From Croceibacterium aestuarii (GTDB taxonomy: Bacteria; Pseudomonadota; Alphaproteobacteria; Sphingomonadales; Sphingomonadaceae), in the NCBI RefSeq assembly GCF_030657335.1, contig NZ_CP131039.1, positions 248,001 to 312,000 on the forward strand: a stretch of 64,000 nt of DNA, given 5' to 3'. Positions 8,354-17,134 of the stretch are shown here, in pieces (within the stretch, counting starts at the first letter, position 1; every line of letters starts with the position of its first letter). The notes beneath the pieces are model-generated. The model did not search any database, was not told the origin of the DNA, and was given only the letters and a program-made list of their open reading frames with translations. The position numbers were made by a program, and so were the translations under genes.

Positions 8354-9775
8354 ATGGCGAGTGCCGAACAGATCTATTCGTCCTCGACGAGCGAAGATGC
8401 GACGCCAGCGCGCTTGGCGGAGAAACTCGCCCGGCTGATCGAAGACGAAATCGCCATCAACAACCTCCCTGCGGGCGGAATCGTGGGTTCGCTGCGAGAC
8501 CTGTCGGAGCGCTATTCGGTCGGTCGTGCCGCAACACGCGAGGCTGTCGCCCTGCTCGAGCGTCGGGGCCTGGGGCGACTGCGGCCCGGTCCTTGCGGAG
8601 GCTTTGTTGTCGCGCAGCCGGAGGCGGATTCGATCGGCACCGAACTGGCGAATTACTTCCGCTTGATCGAGGTCACGCGCAGGCAAATACAGGATGCGTA
8701 CGAAGCGGTGGATCTCACAGCCGCCGGAGCCGCGGCCCGTGCAGAGACGAATGAGGATTTGCTCGAGTGGCTGCGCACGCCGCAAGAATTCGCGGGCCCC
8801 CAATGGCATCGCGAGATCAGGCGGGCGGTCGGGCGAATGTCCGGGGAGCCGGTGCTGGAGTTGTTCGTCCAGTGCCTGAACGCCCTCACGGAGCCGCTTG
8901 TCGGATCGGGGGCTCCGGACGCCGAGAGTGAGAGATCCGCGGCCATCGAAGCCGGACGTTTGGCCTCCGCCATCGAAGCCGGCGACGGCGGAGCCGCGAC
9001 AGCCGCGGCGGCCCATCTCCATGCGCGCCTCCGTACCTGGCTTGAAAATGCGGATTCCCGCATCGAGTTGCCCGACATCGAGACCTCGCGAATGGCCGAC
9101 GACCGAACACTCGCCTCGCTCGTCGCCCGGCGCATCGCGGCGGAGGTTGTTCGCGGATCTGGGTCGGGCCAGCGGCTGGGTTCGGAGTGGGACCTGTGCG
9201 AACGGTATAGCGTAAGCCGGACAACGCTCCGTCAGGCGATTAGGCAGTTGCAGGACAGCGGACTCGTCGAGTGCCGCCGGGGACGCGGCAACGGTCTGCT
9301 GACACGCGACCCGAGGGGTACCGGCAGCATCAGGCTCGTCCTCGCCTTCCTGATCAGCCGACAAATGGACCCGCTCAACGCCGGCACGTTCCTGTTCCAG
9401 CTCAACCGCTACGTTCCGGCCCTCGCGGTGAGCCGGGCCAGTCCAGCCCAGCGCGTGAGGCTCGAAAAGCTGCTGGCGCGGGTGCGGCGGAGTGTGTCAA
9501 TCGATCGCTACGACTTGCTTCGCCTGGTCCAGTGCGTCTCGCAGGCAGCGAACAGTCCTATCATCGACCTTTTTTCGCGTTGCCTTGCGGCCTACGAAGC
9601 GAGGTTCCACCCACAGCTGATGGAGCGCCTGCCGACCGATGTGCAGAGCGAATACTTCGACTTGTTGTCTTCCTTGATGGCCGACTTCGACGACGGAAGC
9701 CGGTGGGACATCGATCGGGCAAAGGAGCAGTCGGCCAAGGTCATGCTCGAGATGAGCCGCACGCGGCCGATCTGA
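8354..9775 (+). CDS. Tandem GntR-type regulator with two winged-helix/FCD-like units
   Basis: About 473 residues built of two GntR-like halves in one chain. Half 1 has a winged helix at about 15-90 (LRDLSERYSVGRAATREAVALLERRGLGRLRPGPCGGFVV) and a helical FCD-like domain to about 230. Half 2 repeats this, with a winged helix near 255-320 (LGSEWDLCERYSVSRTTLRQAIRQLQDSGLVECRRGRGNGLL) and a second helical domain. Ordinary GntR/FCD regulators are about 230-250 residues with one DNA-binding domain. The ATG at 8354 follows GGGAG; an in-frame TTG at 8306 is less likely. It is convergent with, and 8 bp from, the MFS gene that ends the accessory cluster, so it is the best local candidate for regulating that cluster. 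The effector is unknown. Confidence 0.85.
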   Translation: MASAEQIYSSSTSEDATPARLAEKLARLIEDEIAINNLPAGGIVGSLRDLSERYSVGRAATREAVALLERRGLGRLRPGPCGGFVVAQPEADSIGTELANYFRLIEVTRRQIQDAYEAVDLTAAGAAARAETNEDLLEWLRTPQEFAGPQWHREIRRAVGRMSGEPVLELFVQCLNALTEPLVGSGAPDAESERSAAIEAGRLASAIEAGDGGAATAAAAHLHARLRTWLENADSRIELPDIETSRMADDRTLASLVARRIAAEVVRGSGSGQRLGSEWDLCERYSVSRTTLRQAIRQLQDSGLVECRRGRGNGLLTRDPRGTGSIRLVLAFLISRQMDPLNAGTFLFQLNRYVPALAVSRASPAQRVRLEKLLARVRRSVSIDRYDLLRLVQCVSQAANSPIIDLFSRCLAAYEARFHPQLMERLPTDVQSEYFDLLSSLMADFDDGSRWDIDRAKEQSAKVMLEMSRTRPI

Positions 9776-9783
9776 ATTTCGCC

Positions 9784-11205
9784 TCAGGGCTGCGGTGGGA
9801 AATACAAGTCTTCCCGCAAGCGGCGGCCAGCAAGCCAGTAATGGAAAGCGGCCCAGGCAAACACCGCCAGAACGCCTAGCAGCGCCAGGCGCAGACCGTG
9901 TGTGGAAGCGACAAGGCAGGCTGTGTCAAGCACGGTGCCCATGCCGTCTTCGCCTCTGCCGCCCGGACAACGGGCGAAGAAATCTCCGCCGGCGAAGGAT
10001 CGAGCGGCGAAGAGATCGCTGAGATAGCCCGTCACCGATGGTCCCAAGCCAGCACTCAAAATACCGACCATGAGCGCCACGATAGCCGCAGTGATGGCCC
10101 GCATTCTCGGACCGGCCAGGTTCTGCATCGTCGCCATGGTCTGCGCCATGTGCGTGCCGAGGATGAGGTTGCCGACGAAGACGAAGCCGAGCGAGACGTA
10201 AAGGTCGCGGGCGAGCAGCGCTCCGGCATAGGCCGGGATGCACAGCACGAGCGCGATCGCCGGCGCCCACATGGCCCAGCGTATGTCGCGCCGAACAAGC
10301 CGGTCGTAGCCGAAACCGCCGACCAGCATGCCGATGCCGTTTGAAAAGAAGCTCACCACGCCGAAGAGGAGGCCGATCGTCGCCAGGGGCACGGCGAACC
10401 CGCGCAAGTAGAAGGGCAGCACGAAGTTGGCGATGGCGTTCATCGCGAAGCCGGCCAGCACGAAACCGGCGAGCAATTGGCGAAATGTCGGCTTGGCCCA
10501 CAGGAAATGGACGACGGTGAGGAATCCGGGAGCCTTCTCGTCTGGCGCGGAGATTGCACTTTCAGCCATTCCGCGAGGCGGCTCGCGCAAGGTGAAAGCC
10601 ACGAGCAGCGCTACGACGAGGCCCGGCACACCCATCGCGTAGAAGGCCGCGCGCCAGCCCCACTGGCTGGCGAGAATTCCGCCTACGGATTGTCCCAACA
10701 GGAAGCCAACTGGGGCGCCGAGCAGGATGATCGCCATCATCGACCCTCGGCGCTCGGAACGGAAATGATCGGAAATCAGCGAATTGCTGATCGGCTGTGC
10801 GCCCGCCTCGCCGATACCAACGCCAACCCGGCCGAGCAGCAGGGTGGCGAAGTTTGTGGCGAAGCCGCAGGCGACCGTCATGATTGACCAAGCGGCGATG
10901 CACGCCGCCAGCAGGCGCGTTCGCATGGTCCGTTCGGCCAGCATGCCCAGGGGGATGCCGAGCACCGAGTAGAGGATGGCGAAACCAAGACCCTGCAACA
11001 GCCCAAGATCGGTATCGGTCAGGTGGAGGTCTTCCTTGATCGGCTGGGCGAGCACGGCCAAGATCGCCCGGTCGGCGAAATTCATCACCGCGACCAGCAG
11101 GAGGACGAATATCACCCACCGGCGATAGCCCGGCTGTAGCAGCGCGTGCTCGCCGCTTCCGGCCGCGTCCCCGGCTGGAACCGGCTCGTTCGCAATGTCT
11201 GCCAC
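9784..11205 (-). CDS. MFS transporter (spinster/Spns-like)
   Basis: About 473 residues with about 12 hydrophobic helices. The MFS signature between helices 2 and 3 is seen as GIPLGMLAERTMRTRLLA, and GRVGVGIGEAGAQPISNSLISDHF is typical of the spinster-like group common in sphingomonad catabolic clusters. The GTG start at 11205 has AAGGGGG 7 nt upstream. It is the last gene of the inferred CmcJ-YciI-LLM-MFS unit, 27 bp after the LLM gene. It probably moves an organic anion or a degradation intermediate across the inner membrane; direction and substrate are not visible. A second MFS gene of similar type lies at 14594-15997. Confidence 0.9.
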   Translation of the reverse strand: MADIANEPVPAGDAAGSGEHALLQPGYRRWVIFVLLLVAVMNFADRAILAVLAQPIKEDLHLTDTDLGLLQGLGFAILYSVLGIPLGMLAERTMRTRLLAACIAAWSIMTVACGFATNFATLLLGRVGVGIGEAGAQPISNSLISDHFRSERRGSMMAIILLGAPVGFLLGQSVGGILASQWGWRAAFYAMGVPGLVVALLVAFTLREPPRGMAESAISAPDEKAPGFLTVVHFLWAKPTFRQLLAGFVLAGFAMNAIANFVLPFYLRGFAVPLATIGLLFGVVSFFSNGIGMLVGGFGYDRLVRRDIRWAMWAPAIALVLCIPAYAGALLARDLYVSLGFVFVGNLILGTHMAQTMATMQNLAGPRMRAITAAIVALMVGILSAGLGPSVTGYLSDLFAARSFAGGDFFARCPGGRGEDGMGTVLDTACLVASTHGLRLALLGVLAVFAWAAFHYWLAGRRLREDLYFPPQP

Positions 11206-11232
11206 TCTCCCGCCCCCTTGTCCGTGCGCACC

Positions 11233-12432
11233 TTATTCAGCGGCATCCTGCAGCTCAGCGTGCGGAACGACGGTCACGTTATGGGCCTGCAGCCTGGGAA
11301 GCACTTCCTCGCCGATGCGGCGGATCTGGTTCATGTACTTCTCGTGCGGCATATCGCCCCGGTTGATCACCAACAGGACATTGTTTGCCCCTGCGTCGCT
11401 GCATTCGGCGGTGATACGCTCGACGATTTCGTCGGCGGTGCCCAGCGGCATGTGCTGCGCCGCGCCGCGCACCGTATCGATATCCCATTCGTTGAAGACG
11501 GTATCGTCCTCCGCCAGCGTGCCCTTCGCCCCATCGCGCAAGTGTTCGAAGGCCGTGGACGAGTAATACTTCGTCTTCTTCACGTCGCTCTGCCAGACTT
11601 GGTCATAGCGCAGCAGCGTGTTGAACAGGTACATAAGGTGTTCGCCATATTCGTCGATCGCCTGGTCCTTTGAATCTGCGACGTAGCAATCGACCATGAT
11701 GCTGACCTTATTCGGATCGACCTTGCGACCGTACTTCGCCTGGCATTGCGCGAAGTAGCGGAGGGTGTCTTCGCGTACCGGACCGGCGAAGATACCGGGC
11801 GTGATGGTGGCATCGTGCTCTGCCGCCCACTCGATGGTTTCCTTGGAGCCGGTCAGAGGCACCCAGACGGGCGGGTGCGGCTGCTGCACTGGGCGGGGCC
11901 AGATGGCCACATCGTTGAACTGGTAATGTTCTCCGTCGAAACTGAAGCTGTCCTGCGTCCAGGCGCGGTGCATGACTTCGTAGGCCTCGTTGAAGCGCGA
12001 GCGCGATTCATCCATCGGCACGTTGAATATCTTGTACTCGCGCGGTGCGCCGCGACCCACGCCGCAGATCAGCCGCCCGCCGGTCATGCAATCGAGCATG
12101 GCGATCTCTTCGGCCAGCCGCAGCGGCTCGTGGATCGGCAGGAGATTGGCGTAGACGAGGATCTTGATCTTCTCGGTCAGCTGCGAAAGCGCCGCCGCCA
12201 TCAGGTTAGGCGAATTGCCCAGACCGAAGGGCGTGCCATGGTGCTCGTTGATCGCGATTCCGTCGAAACCCTGTTTCTCGAGCTCGACCCAAGCTTCGAC
12301 ATGATTCCTATAGGTGTCGATGGCGACCTGCGGCTCGAAGTGCGCCTTTCCGAGCCGGGGCAGTTCGCCATCCTTGCGGAACTTGTCCACGTTTTCGGCG
12401 TAGGCGGTCCAATCGAAAACAAACACCTGCAT
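11233..12432 (-). CDS. LLM-class flavin-dependent oxidoreductase (luciferase-like monooxygenase)
   Basis: About 399 residues of the bacterial luciferase-like TIM-barrel family: AWVELEKQGFDGIAINEHHGTPFG near the N-terminus, KIKILVYANLLPIHEPLRLAEEIAMLDCMTGGRLICGVGRGAPREYKIF in the middle, and WPRPVQQPHPPVWVPLTGSKETIEWAAEH. Family members use reduced FMN or F420 to oxygenate or oxidise small organic compounds. The start is the ATG at 12432 (GGAG 8 nt upstream); the upstream open frame to 12777 overlaps the YciI gene and is not real. It lies 74 bp after the YciI-like gene and 27 bp before the MFS gene, probably one operon. No flavin reductase partner is adjacent. The substrate is unknown. Confidence 0.9.
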   Translation of the reverse strand: MQVFVFDWTAYAENVDKFRKDGELPRLGKAHFEPQVAIDTYRNHVEAWVELEKQGFDGIAINEHHGTPFGLGNSPNLMAAALSQLTEKIKILVYANLLPIHEPLRLAEEIAMLDCMTGGRLICGVGRGAPREYKIFNVPMDESRSRFNEAYEVMHRAWTQDSFSFDGEHYQFNDVAIWPRPVQQPHPPVWVPLTGSKETIEWAAEHDATITPGIFAGPVREDTLRYFAQCQAKYGRKVDPNKVSIMVDCYVADSKDQAIDEYGEHLMYLFNTLLRYDQVWQSDVKKTKYYSSTAFEHLRDGAKGTLAEDDTVFNEWDIDTVRGAAQHMPLGTADEIVERITAECSDAGANNVLLVINRGDMPHEKYMNQIRRIGEEVLPRLQAHNVTVVPHAELQDAAE

Positions 12433-12506
12433 TATCAAATCTCCGCGTACGATTTCGTTAACTTCCCGCGCAGGATGCGCCTTCGACGGCGGTCTCGGGC
12501 GCGGGC

Positions 12507-12827
12507 TCAGCCCGGGCCGGTTCCTTCCGGCGTCCCGATGCGAAACTGCGCTTCCTCCAGCCGGATCACCCGCGCCAGGCCCGACTGCTGCATCGGATCG
12601 CCGGCGAATCCGGCGCGCACCTCGTCGATATCGTTGGCGCGCATGACGAACAGCACCAGCTCGGACTCGGCGAGCAGGCCGGCCATGGCGATCATGCCCG
12701 ACTTCTCGAGCGCTTCCATATAGGCCGCGTGCTCGGCGAAGCCTTCCTGTTCGAATGCAGGCTTGGACCGGTCCCATTTCTCGGTCCGCTCCACCAGCGC
12801 CACGTAACTCTTCAGCATCGTCTCCAT
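12507..12827 (-). CDS. YciI-like (YCII-related) protein
   Basis: About 106 residues with the ferredoxin-like YciI fold: KSYVALVERTEKW at the start, AEHAAYMEALEKSGMIAMAGLL with the conserved His and a strand, ELVLFVMRANDIDEVRAGFAGDPMQQSGLARVIRLEEAQF at the end. Family members are small dimeric proteins, some of them hydrolytic or lyase enzymes in aromatic degradation; most have no known function. It sits 22 bp after the CmcJ-like gene and before the LLM oxygenase, so it may act on a product of one of them (inference). Two ATGs, 12827 and 12818, are both usable; GGGG and GGAG lie upstream. Confidence 0.8.
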   Translation of the reverse strand: METMLKSYVALVERTEKWDRSKPAFEQEGFAEHAAYMEALEKSGMIAMAGLLAESELVLFVMRANDIDEVRAGFAGDPMQQSGLARVIRLEEAQFRIGTPEGTGPG

Positions 12828-12849
12828 CCCCTGTCCCGGCCGGTGTCGG

Positions 12850-13656
12850 TCATTCGTCGAATACCGCGATGGTGCGGACCTCGAAGCTCTCGCGCCTCGG
12901 CGAATCCGGGTCGGCGGTCGGGTCCACGATGGCGGTGTGGCCGGTGAACTTCCAGTCCGGGTCGGCGGTGTCGAACAGCCGGAACACCAGCGCCTCGTCA
13001 GGTTGCATGTCCGGGAAATAGTACCATTCGTGGTTCGGATTGTAGGCCATGTTGAGGCCCGCCGGCATGCCCGGCTTCCAGCCATTCTCCTGCTTGCCGA
13101 AGCAGACCCGCAGGAAGTCGCCCTTGTCCACGCTACGCCGGTCGCACACCGCCAGCGGCGAGTTCTCGACGGGCTTGGTGCCGCGCCAGACATTGACGTT
13201 CATCAGCCGCTTCCTGCCGATCTCCTCTTCCCGGCCGGGCGCCAGGCGAGGAATCCACATGCGCAGCGCCTCCTCGTTGAAATCGACGTGCGCGCTCAGC
13301 GCCGGACCGCCGCCCTTCTCATCCTCGCCGCCGCGCCAGATGCCCATGAAGGCGAAGACCTCGCTGGCGCCGGTGACGCGCTTCACCAGGTCGCAGACCT
13401 GCGGATAGTAGCGGGTCTCGAAATCTTCGGTGTTCGACCAGTCGATGTCGACAGGATGCTTTTCCAGCGTGAAGCCGTGCGTTTCGAACGAGGTGTCGGC
13501 CAGCCGCGCGTTTCGGACCACTGCATCGTGATCCTCCATCGCGAATGAGTAGCTGCCGTTCTTTTCGATCCACCCGCCGTCCGCCGCGCGTTCGGAATAG
13601 CGGACGAAGCTCTCGATTTGCCCGGCCCGCGGCTCCTTTTCCTTCACATCGGTCAT
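12850..13656 (-). CDS. CmcJ/NvfI-family oxidoreductase (putative non-haem iron/2-oxoglutarate enzyme)
   Basis: About 268 residues. The hallmark segments of the CmcJ/NvfI and GA4-desaturase-like family are present: His123-Val-Asp125 in SAHVDFNEEA as probable iron ligands, MNVNVWRGTKPVENSPLAVCD, PNHEWYYFPDMQPDEALVF (His209), TGHTAIVDP (His240) and the C-terminal RESFEVRTIAVF. Relatives in fungi and actinomycetes carry out oxygenation or endoperoxide-type chemistry on natural products. The ATG at 13656 is preceded by AGAGGG 6 nt away. It heads the unit CmcJ-YciI-LLM-MFS and has an AATAGTGCC motif about 95 bp upstream. That it works on the same compound as the TauD-type enzyme of this cluster is inference. 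Confidence 0.85.
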   Translation of the reverse strand: MTDVKEKEPRAGQIESFVRYSERAADGGWIEKNGSYSFAMEDHDAVVRNARLADTSFETHGFTLEKHPVDIDWSNTEDFETRYYPQVCDLVKRVTGASEVFAFMGIWRGGEDEKGGGPALSAHVDFNEEALRMWIPRLAPGREEEIGRKRLMNVNVWRGTKPVENSPLAVCDRRSVDKGDFLRVCFGKQENGWKPGMPAGLNMAYNPNHEWYYFPDMQPDEALVFRLFDTADPDWKFTGHTAIVDPTADPDSPRRESFEVRTIAVFDE

Positions 13657-13723
13657 CGCAGCCCTCTCCATCGGCGCTGTCAGGTCCGTTGCCGCCACGC
13701 GGTTCGATCCGGACCCGTCATCA

Positions 13724-13764
13724 TCAGTTAGTGCCACGCGTGGAGTCGAAAATAGTGCCCACAT
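13724..13764 (+). promoter_or_regulatory. Operator-like motif, copy A (with a weaker second half-copy)
   Basis: On the plus strand AAAATAGTGCCCACATTG at about 13749-13766 lies 95-110 bp upstream of the CmcJ-like start. A weaker copy (CAGTTAGTGCCAC) begins 24 bp to the left, with AGTGCC at 13730 and 13754. The same core occurs before three other units of the cluster at 14570, 20279 and 20417. Read in gene sense it is GGCACTATTTT. A shared operator is the simplest explanation; the regulator is not proven. Confidence 0.55.
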
Positions 13765-13792
13765 TGCCGTGTGGCTGCGCGGCGCCGGCCCA

Positions 13793-14512
13793 TCACGGCA
13801 AAGCGGATTCGATCATGTCGGCGGTTTCTGTGACCGCGACGTGCTGAAGATCGTGGGTGAACGGCATTTCCTCGACCCGCCAACCCTCGCGCTTGCGCAG
13901 CTTTTCGGCCACGGGAACGAAGGTATCGTTCTTGTAGCCGGTGGCTACGACATAGGTCTTGATCGGGATCCGCTCGCGAGCACCGGTAATCCGCGCCGGC
14001 TCGGTAAAACAATAGACCGACTGCGGCGTGCGGCGGTCTTCGTAGGACGCGCGCGCGGCATCGGTCATGTGGGTGTTGAACCCGACCTTGTTGATCCGCG
14101 GCGGCGGAACGAGGTACTCGCCTTCCTGCTCGGGCAGGTGGGCCGGCATCGCGGTGATCTCATTGAGGGTGTCGCCGTCTTCGGGGAAGAAGGCGTCGAG
14201 ATACAGCAGCGAGGCAATCTTCCCTTCCGGGATCAACGACAGCGCCTGCGAAACGGCCATTCCGCCATAGGAATGGGCGACGAGCAGGACGTCGTCGAGA
14301 TCCTCGTACTTGATGACGTTGGCGATGTCCTGCGCATGCAGCGAAAGGTTGACGTCCGGGCTCGTCAGGTGGGCCCGCTCCCCCAGCCCGGTCAGCGTGG
14401 GCGTGAAAACATAGTGGCCGCGATCGCGCAGCAGGTCCGCCACCTCGCGCCAGCGCCAGCCCCCGACCCATGCGCCATGGACGATGACGATATTCGCACG
14501 CTTGTCAGCCAT
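13793..14512 (-). CDS. Alpha/beta hydrolase (EstC-like esterase/hydrolase)
   Basis: About 239 residues. Oxyanion motif HGAW is at 12-15, the TPTLTGLGERAHL segment is typical of EstC/MES-like hydrolases, and the nucleophile elbow AHSYGG has Ser81. The C-terminal THDLQHVAV supplies the likely catalytic His. No signal peptide, so cytoplasmic. Such enzymes split carboxylic esters or lactones. The ATG at 14512 has GGAG 6 nt upstream. It has its own copy of the cluster motif at 14570-14588 and so may be separately initiated; it lies between the CmcJ unit and the TonB-SnoaL-MFS unit. It would suit release of an acid or alcohol from an imported ester (inference). Confidence 0.88.
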   Translation of the reverse strand: MADKRANIVIVHGAWVGGWRWREVADLLRDRGHYVFTPTLTGLGERAHLTSPDVNLSLHAQDIANVIKYEDLDDVLLVAHSYGGMAVSQALSLIPEGKIASLLYLDAFFPEDGDTLNEITAMPAHLPEQEGEYLVPPPRINKVGFNTHMTDAARASYEDRRTPQSVYCFTEPARITGARERIPIKTYVVATGYKNDTFVPVAEKLRKREGWRVEEMPFTHDLQHVAVTETADMIESALP

Positions 14513-14569
14513 TCAGCTCTCCGTTCGATTCGATGGCGATGCGCTCAGTTGTCCAGCGCGACATCGCGT

Positions 14570-14588
14570 AACTAGTGGCGACATTACC
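14570..14588 (+). promoter_or_regulatory. Operator-like motif, copy D (divergent copy)
   Basis: AACTAGTGGCGACATTACC matches copy A (AATAGTGCCCACATTGCC) at 14 of 18 aligned positions. It lies about 58-76 bp before the hydrolase start, in the same orientation relative to its gene as the other copies. It is the weakest of the four. Confidence 0.4.
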
Positions 14589-14593
14589 GCCGG

Positions 14594-15997
14594 TCACACC
14601 GGTAATCCCTCGGCGCGCATCTGAAGAATCCGCTCGCGATAGGCCTTGATCCCCAGCCAGTAGACGGTCGCCGCGGCCGGGAAGAAGATCGCCGCGCTGG
14701 TGGTCATTGCATAGCGCAACATGGCTTCGTCAGCGAAGACGACTTGCGTCAGGTATGCAATCAAGGTGGGCCCGATGGCAAAACCGGCGGCAAGCATCAC
14801 GAACAGGTAGATCGCGGTAACCTGTCCGCGCATCTCGTTGGGTGTCATCACCTGCAAGGCGGTGTTGAGCGAGGGAAGCACCATCAGCATGAGTGCTGGG
14901 CCTATCCCGTGCATGGCCAGGGCCAGCCAGGGCGACGGCATCAGCGGCATGGCGATGGTGAACGGGACGGCGGCGGTTATGCCGATTGCCATCACTCGCA
15001 GGTTGGCATCCGCATGTCCGCGCCGGCTGAAATATTCGTTGATTTTCACCGCGGCATAAAGCGCCGGAGCTGCGAAGGCCAGACTGACGAGGCCATTGAA
15101 CAGGCCGATCTGTGCAGGCTGCCAGCCATAGGTACGGGTGAAGAATGCCGCGTTCCATGCACCGACGCCGGTCATGTGGATCGACGTGAAGGAAAGGCCG
15201 AGGAACATCGGTAAATAGAGCTTCCAGTGCCGAACGAGGTACCGCACCACGTCGCTGAGAGTGGCCCCCCTCACCTTTTCACCTGGAAACGGCGCTATGC
15301 GAATTCCGCGACGCGCGGGCTCGGCCAGGAAGGTGAACAGCAAGGCGATCGGCAGACCGACAAGACCGGTCATCATGAAAACCAACTGCCAGTCGCGAAG
15401 TTCGCCGAGAATGGGAACTTCGATCGTTGGCAAGCCTGCGAGTATGTGGATCAGGAATGCCCCCAGCAGCAATGACATCGCGGTGCCGGCCTGCAGACCG
15501 ACGTTGTAGATGGCGATGCCTCGGGGAAGCTTCTCGGGCCGGAAGTAGTCCGCCAGAAGCGAATAGGACAGCGGCCCCTGGATCGATTCCCCCGCACCGA
15601 TCCCGAAGCGGGCCACGAAGAACTGCCAGAAGGTGACTGTCAGCCCGCACGCTGCGGTCGCGACGCTCCAGACCGCGATGGAAATGATCATCAGCCACTT
15701 GCGATTGTACCGATCCACCAGCCGCGCCGCGGGAATGCCCACCACCGCGTAGAACAGCACGACGGAGAACCCGAGCAGGTAGCTCATCTGCAGATCGGAA
15801 AGCTGGAGGTCGCGCTTCACCGGTTCAACCATCAGTGTCATCACGCCGTTGTTGAGCTGGGCGCACATCTGTGCGGCGGCCAGCGCCCATGCCGCGTAGT
15901 AGGCCTGCCGCATCGGAGGCCAGGAGGCGGCGCCTGCGACATGCGGCTCCTGAACTACCGCGATATCGGCGGGAGCGGACAAGCTTACATCGTCCAC
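14594..15997 (-). CDS. MFS transporter (spinster/Spns-like)
   Basis: About 467 residues, 12 predicted membrane helices. GIPAARLVDRYNRKWLM is the MFS loop 2-3 motif, and FFVARFGIGAGESIQGPLSYSLLADYF matches the spinster-like group. The start is not an ATG: a GTG at 15997 (residues M/VDDVSLSAPADIAVV) has GGGAG 8 nt upstream and begins 43 bp after the double-SnoaL gene. The frame open to 16252 overlaps that gene and is not used. It is the third gene of the TonB receptor-SnoaL-MFS unit. Paired with the outer membrane receptor it probably completes uptake of the cluster's substrate (inference). Confidence 0.88.
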   Translation of the reverse strand: MDDVSLSAPADIAVVQEPHVAGAASWPPMRQAYYAAWALAAAQMCAQLNNGVMTLMVEPVKRDLQLSDLQMSYLLGFSVVLFYAVVGIPAARLVDRYNRKWLMIISIAVWSVATAACGLTVTFWQFFVARFGIGAGESIQGPLSYSLLADYFRPEKLPRGIAIYNVGLQAGTAMSLLLGAFLIHILAGLPTIEVPILGELRDWQLVFMMTGLVGLPIALLFTFLAEPARRGIRIAPFPGEKVRGATLSDVVRYLVRHWKLYLPMFLGLSFTSIHMTGVGAWNAAFFTRTYGWQPAQIGLFNGLVSLAFAAPALYAAVKINEYFSRRGHADANLRVMAIGITAAVPFTIAMPLMPSPWLALAMHGIGPALMLMVLPSLNTALQVMTPNEMRGQVTAIYLFVMLAAGFAIGPTLIAYLTQVVFADEAMLRYAMTTSAAIFFPAAATVYWLGIKAYRERILQMRAEGLPV

Positions 15998-16040
15998 GCA
16001 ATCATCTCCCGGCTTCGCTGCTGGCCATCGGTGTTCTCCC

Positions 16041-17066
16041 TCAATCGTAGACCGGCGGTGGAGCGCCGGCGAGCGCATCGCCGGTCCAATGCTCTGCGAT
16101 CCATCCGTCGGCCATGCGAAACATGTCGAACCCCGTCGTCGTGTAGGTTTCGCCGCGGCGCGCCGGGTGGGGATGGACCCGCGCCGTGACCAGCACGACC
16201 AGGTTCGCTTGCGCCACGACCGCCACGACAGGCTGCGAGACGTGGGACTCAACCGACTTGTCGGGGAAACTCGCCAGTCGCGCTGTCAGCGCCTTGCGTC
16301 CGCTGGCATGGTTGGGGTCGTGCTCGACATAGGCCGCCGCGACGAAGCGTTCGGCTTCGTCTTCGTGAGTGGCTTCGAAGACCGTGCGCCAGGCGTCGAA
16401 TACCAGCCGCTTATTGGCCGCCAGCGTCGGATCCGCTGCTCGCAGGAGGTCCAATTGCGCGTCGCCGACGCGCCCGGTCACACGCTGCGGACCGCCGGCT
16501 TCGGGTGGAGGGGTGGCTGGGCCCGGTGGAAGCTCGACCGAGTGCCAGTGTTCGGCCAGCCTGCCACCGGCGATCCGGAACAGGTTGAAGTGCGTGGTAA
16601 CGAACGGCCTGCCGTCGGGCCCCTTCATCTCCTCGCGCAAGGCCATGACCACGAGGTCGTTCTCGGCCAGGATCGTTATCAGCGGGGGCGAGACGACATC
16701 AGGGATCTTCCGCCGCTCGACACCCGCGAAGACCTTCTTGAAGGCCTCGCGTCCGGTTGAGATGACCGGGCTGTGCTGGATGTATCCTTCGGCCAGCATG
16801 CTGTCGGCCAGTTCTTCGTGCCCGGCATTCACGACGCTGCGCCACATGTCGAAGACCAGGCGCTTGTTGGCCGCGAGCTGTGGATCGGCGTCTGCCAGCA
16901 ATGACAAGGGGTGGGGGTGAGCCCACAGGTCGACCATTCCGTCTTTCGCCGATGGAGGAACGGGCGGCGCCAGCGTCACTTGAACCTTCGACTCGTCTGC
17001 CATCCCGGCACCCGCGCCCGGTATTGCGGCGAGCAGGAAAAGGACGGGGCCCACACCTGCTTTCAC
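16041..17066 (-). CDS. Exported protein with two tandem SnoaL-like (NTF2-fold) domains
   Basis: About 341 residues. Two homologous halves are plain: NKRLVFDMWRSVVNAGHEELADSMLAEGYIQHSP and NKRLVFDAWRTVFEATHEDEAERFVAAAYVEHDP. Each is followed by an 'FxxxRxxxGRxAEHW' type ending (LFRIAGGRLAEHWHS; MFRMADGWIAEHWTG). These are SnoaL-like NTF2 folds, known as cyclases, isomerases or binding proteins. A hydrophobic stretch (VGPVLFLLAAIPGAGAG) suggests export, though it lacks a classic positively charged start. The start is uncertain: GTG at 17066 is chosen because the hydrophobic leader follows directly. The frame extends to a TTG at 17138 that overlaps the stop of the TonB gene. It is the second gene in the receptor unit. 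Confidence 0.8.
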   Translation of the reverse strand: MKAGVGPVLFLLAAIPGAGAGMADESKVQVTLAPPVPPSAKDGMVDLWAHPHPLSLLADADPQLAANKRLVFDMWRSVVNAGHEELADSMLAEGYIQHSPVISTGREAFKKVFAGVERRKIPDVVSPPLITILAENDLVVMALREEMKGPDGRPFVTTHFNLFRIAGGRLAEHWHSVELPPGPATPPPEAGGPQRVTGRVGDAQLDLLRAADPTLAANKRLVFDAWRTVFEATHEDEAERFVAAAYVEHDPNHASGRKALTARLASFPDKSVESHVSQPVVAVVAQANLVVLVTARVHPHPARRGETYTTTGFDMFRMADGWIAEHWTGDALAGAPPPVYD

Positions 17067-17134
17067 TCCCGTTCCGTCCGCCACGACGCGTCGCGCGTCA
17101 CCGCCGTCGCCACACCGTCGGTCCGGGCGGGCGC

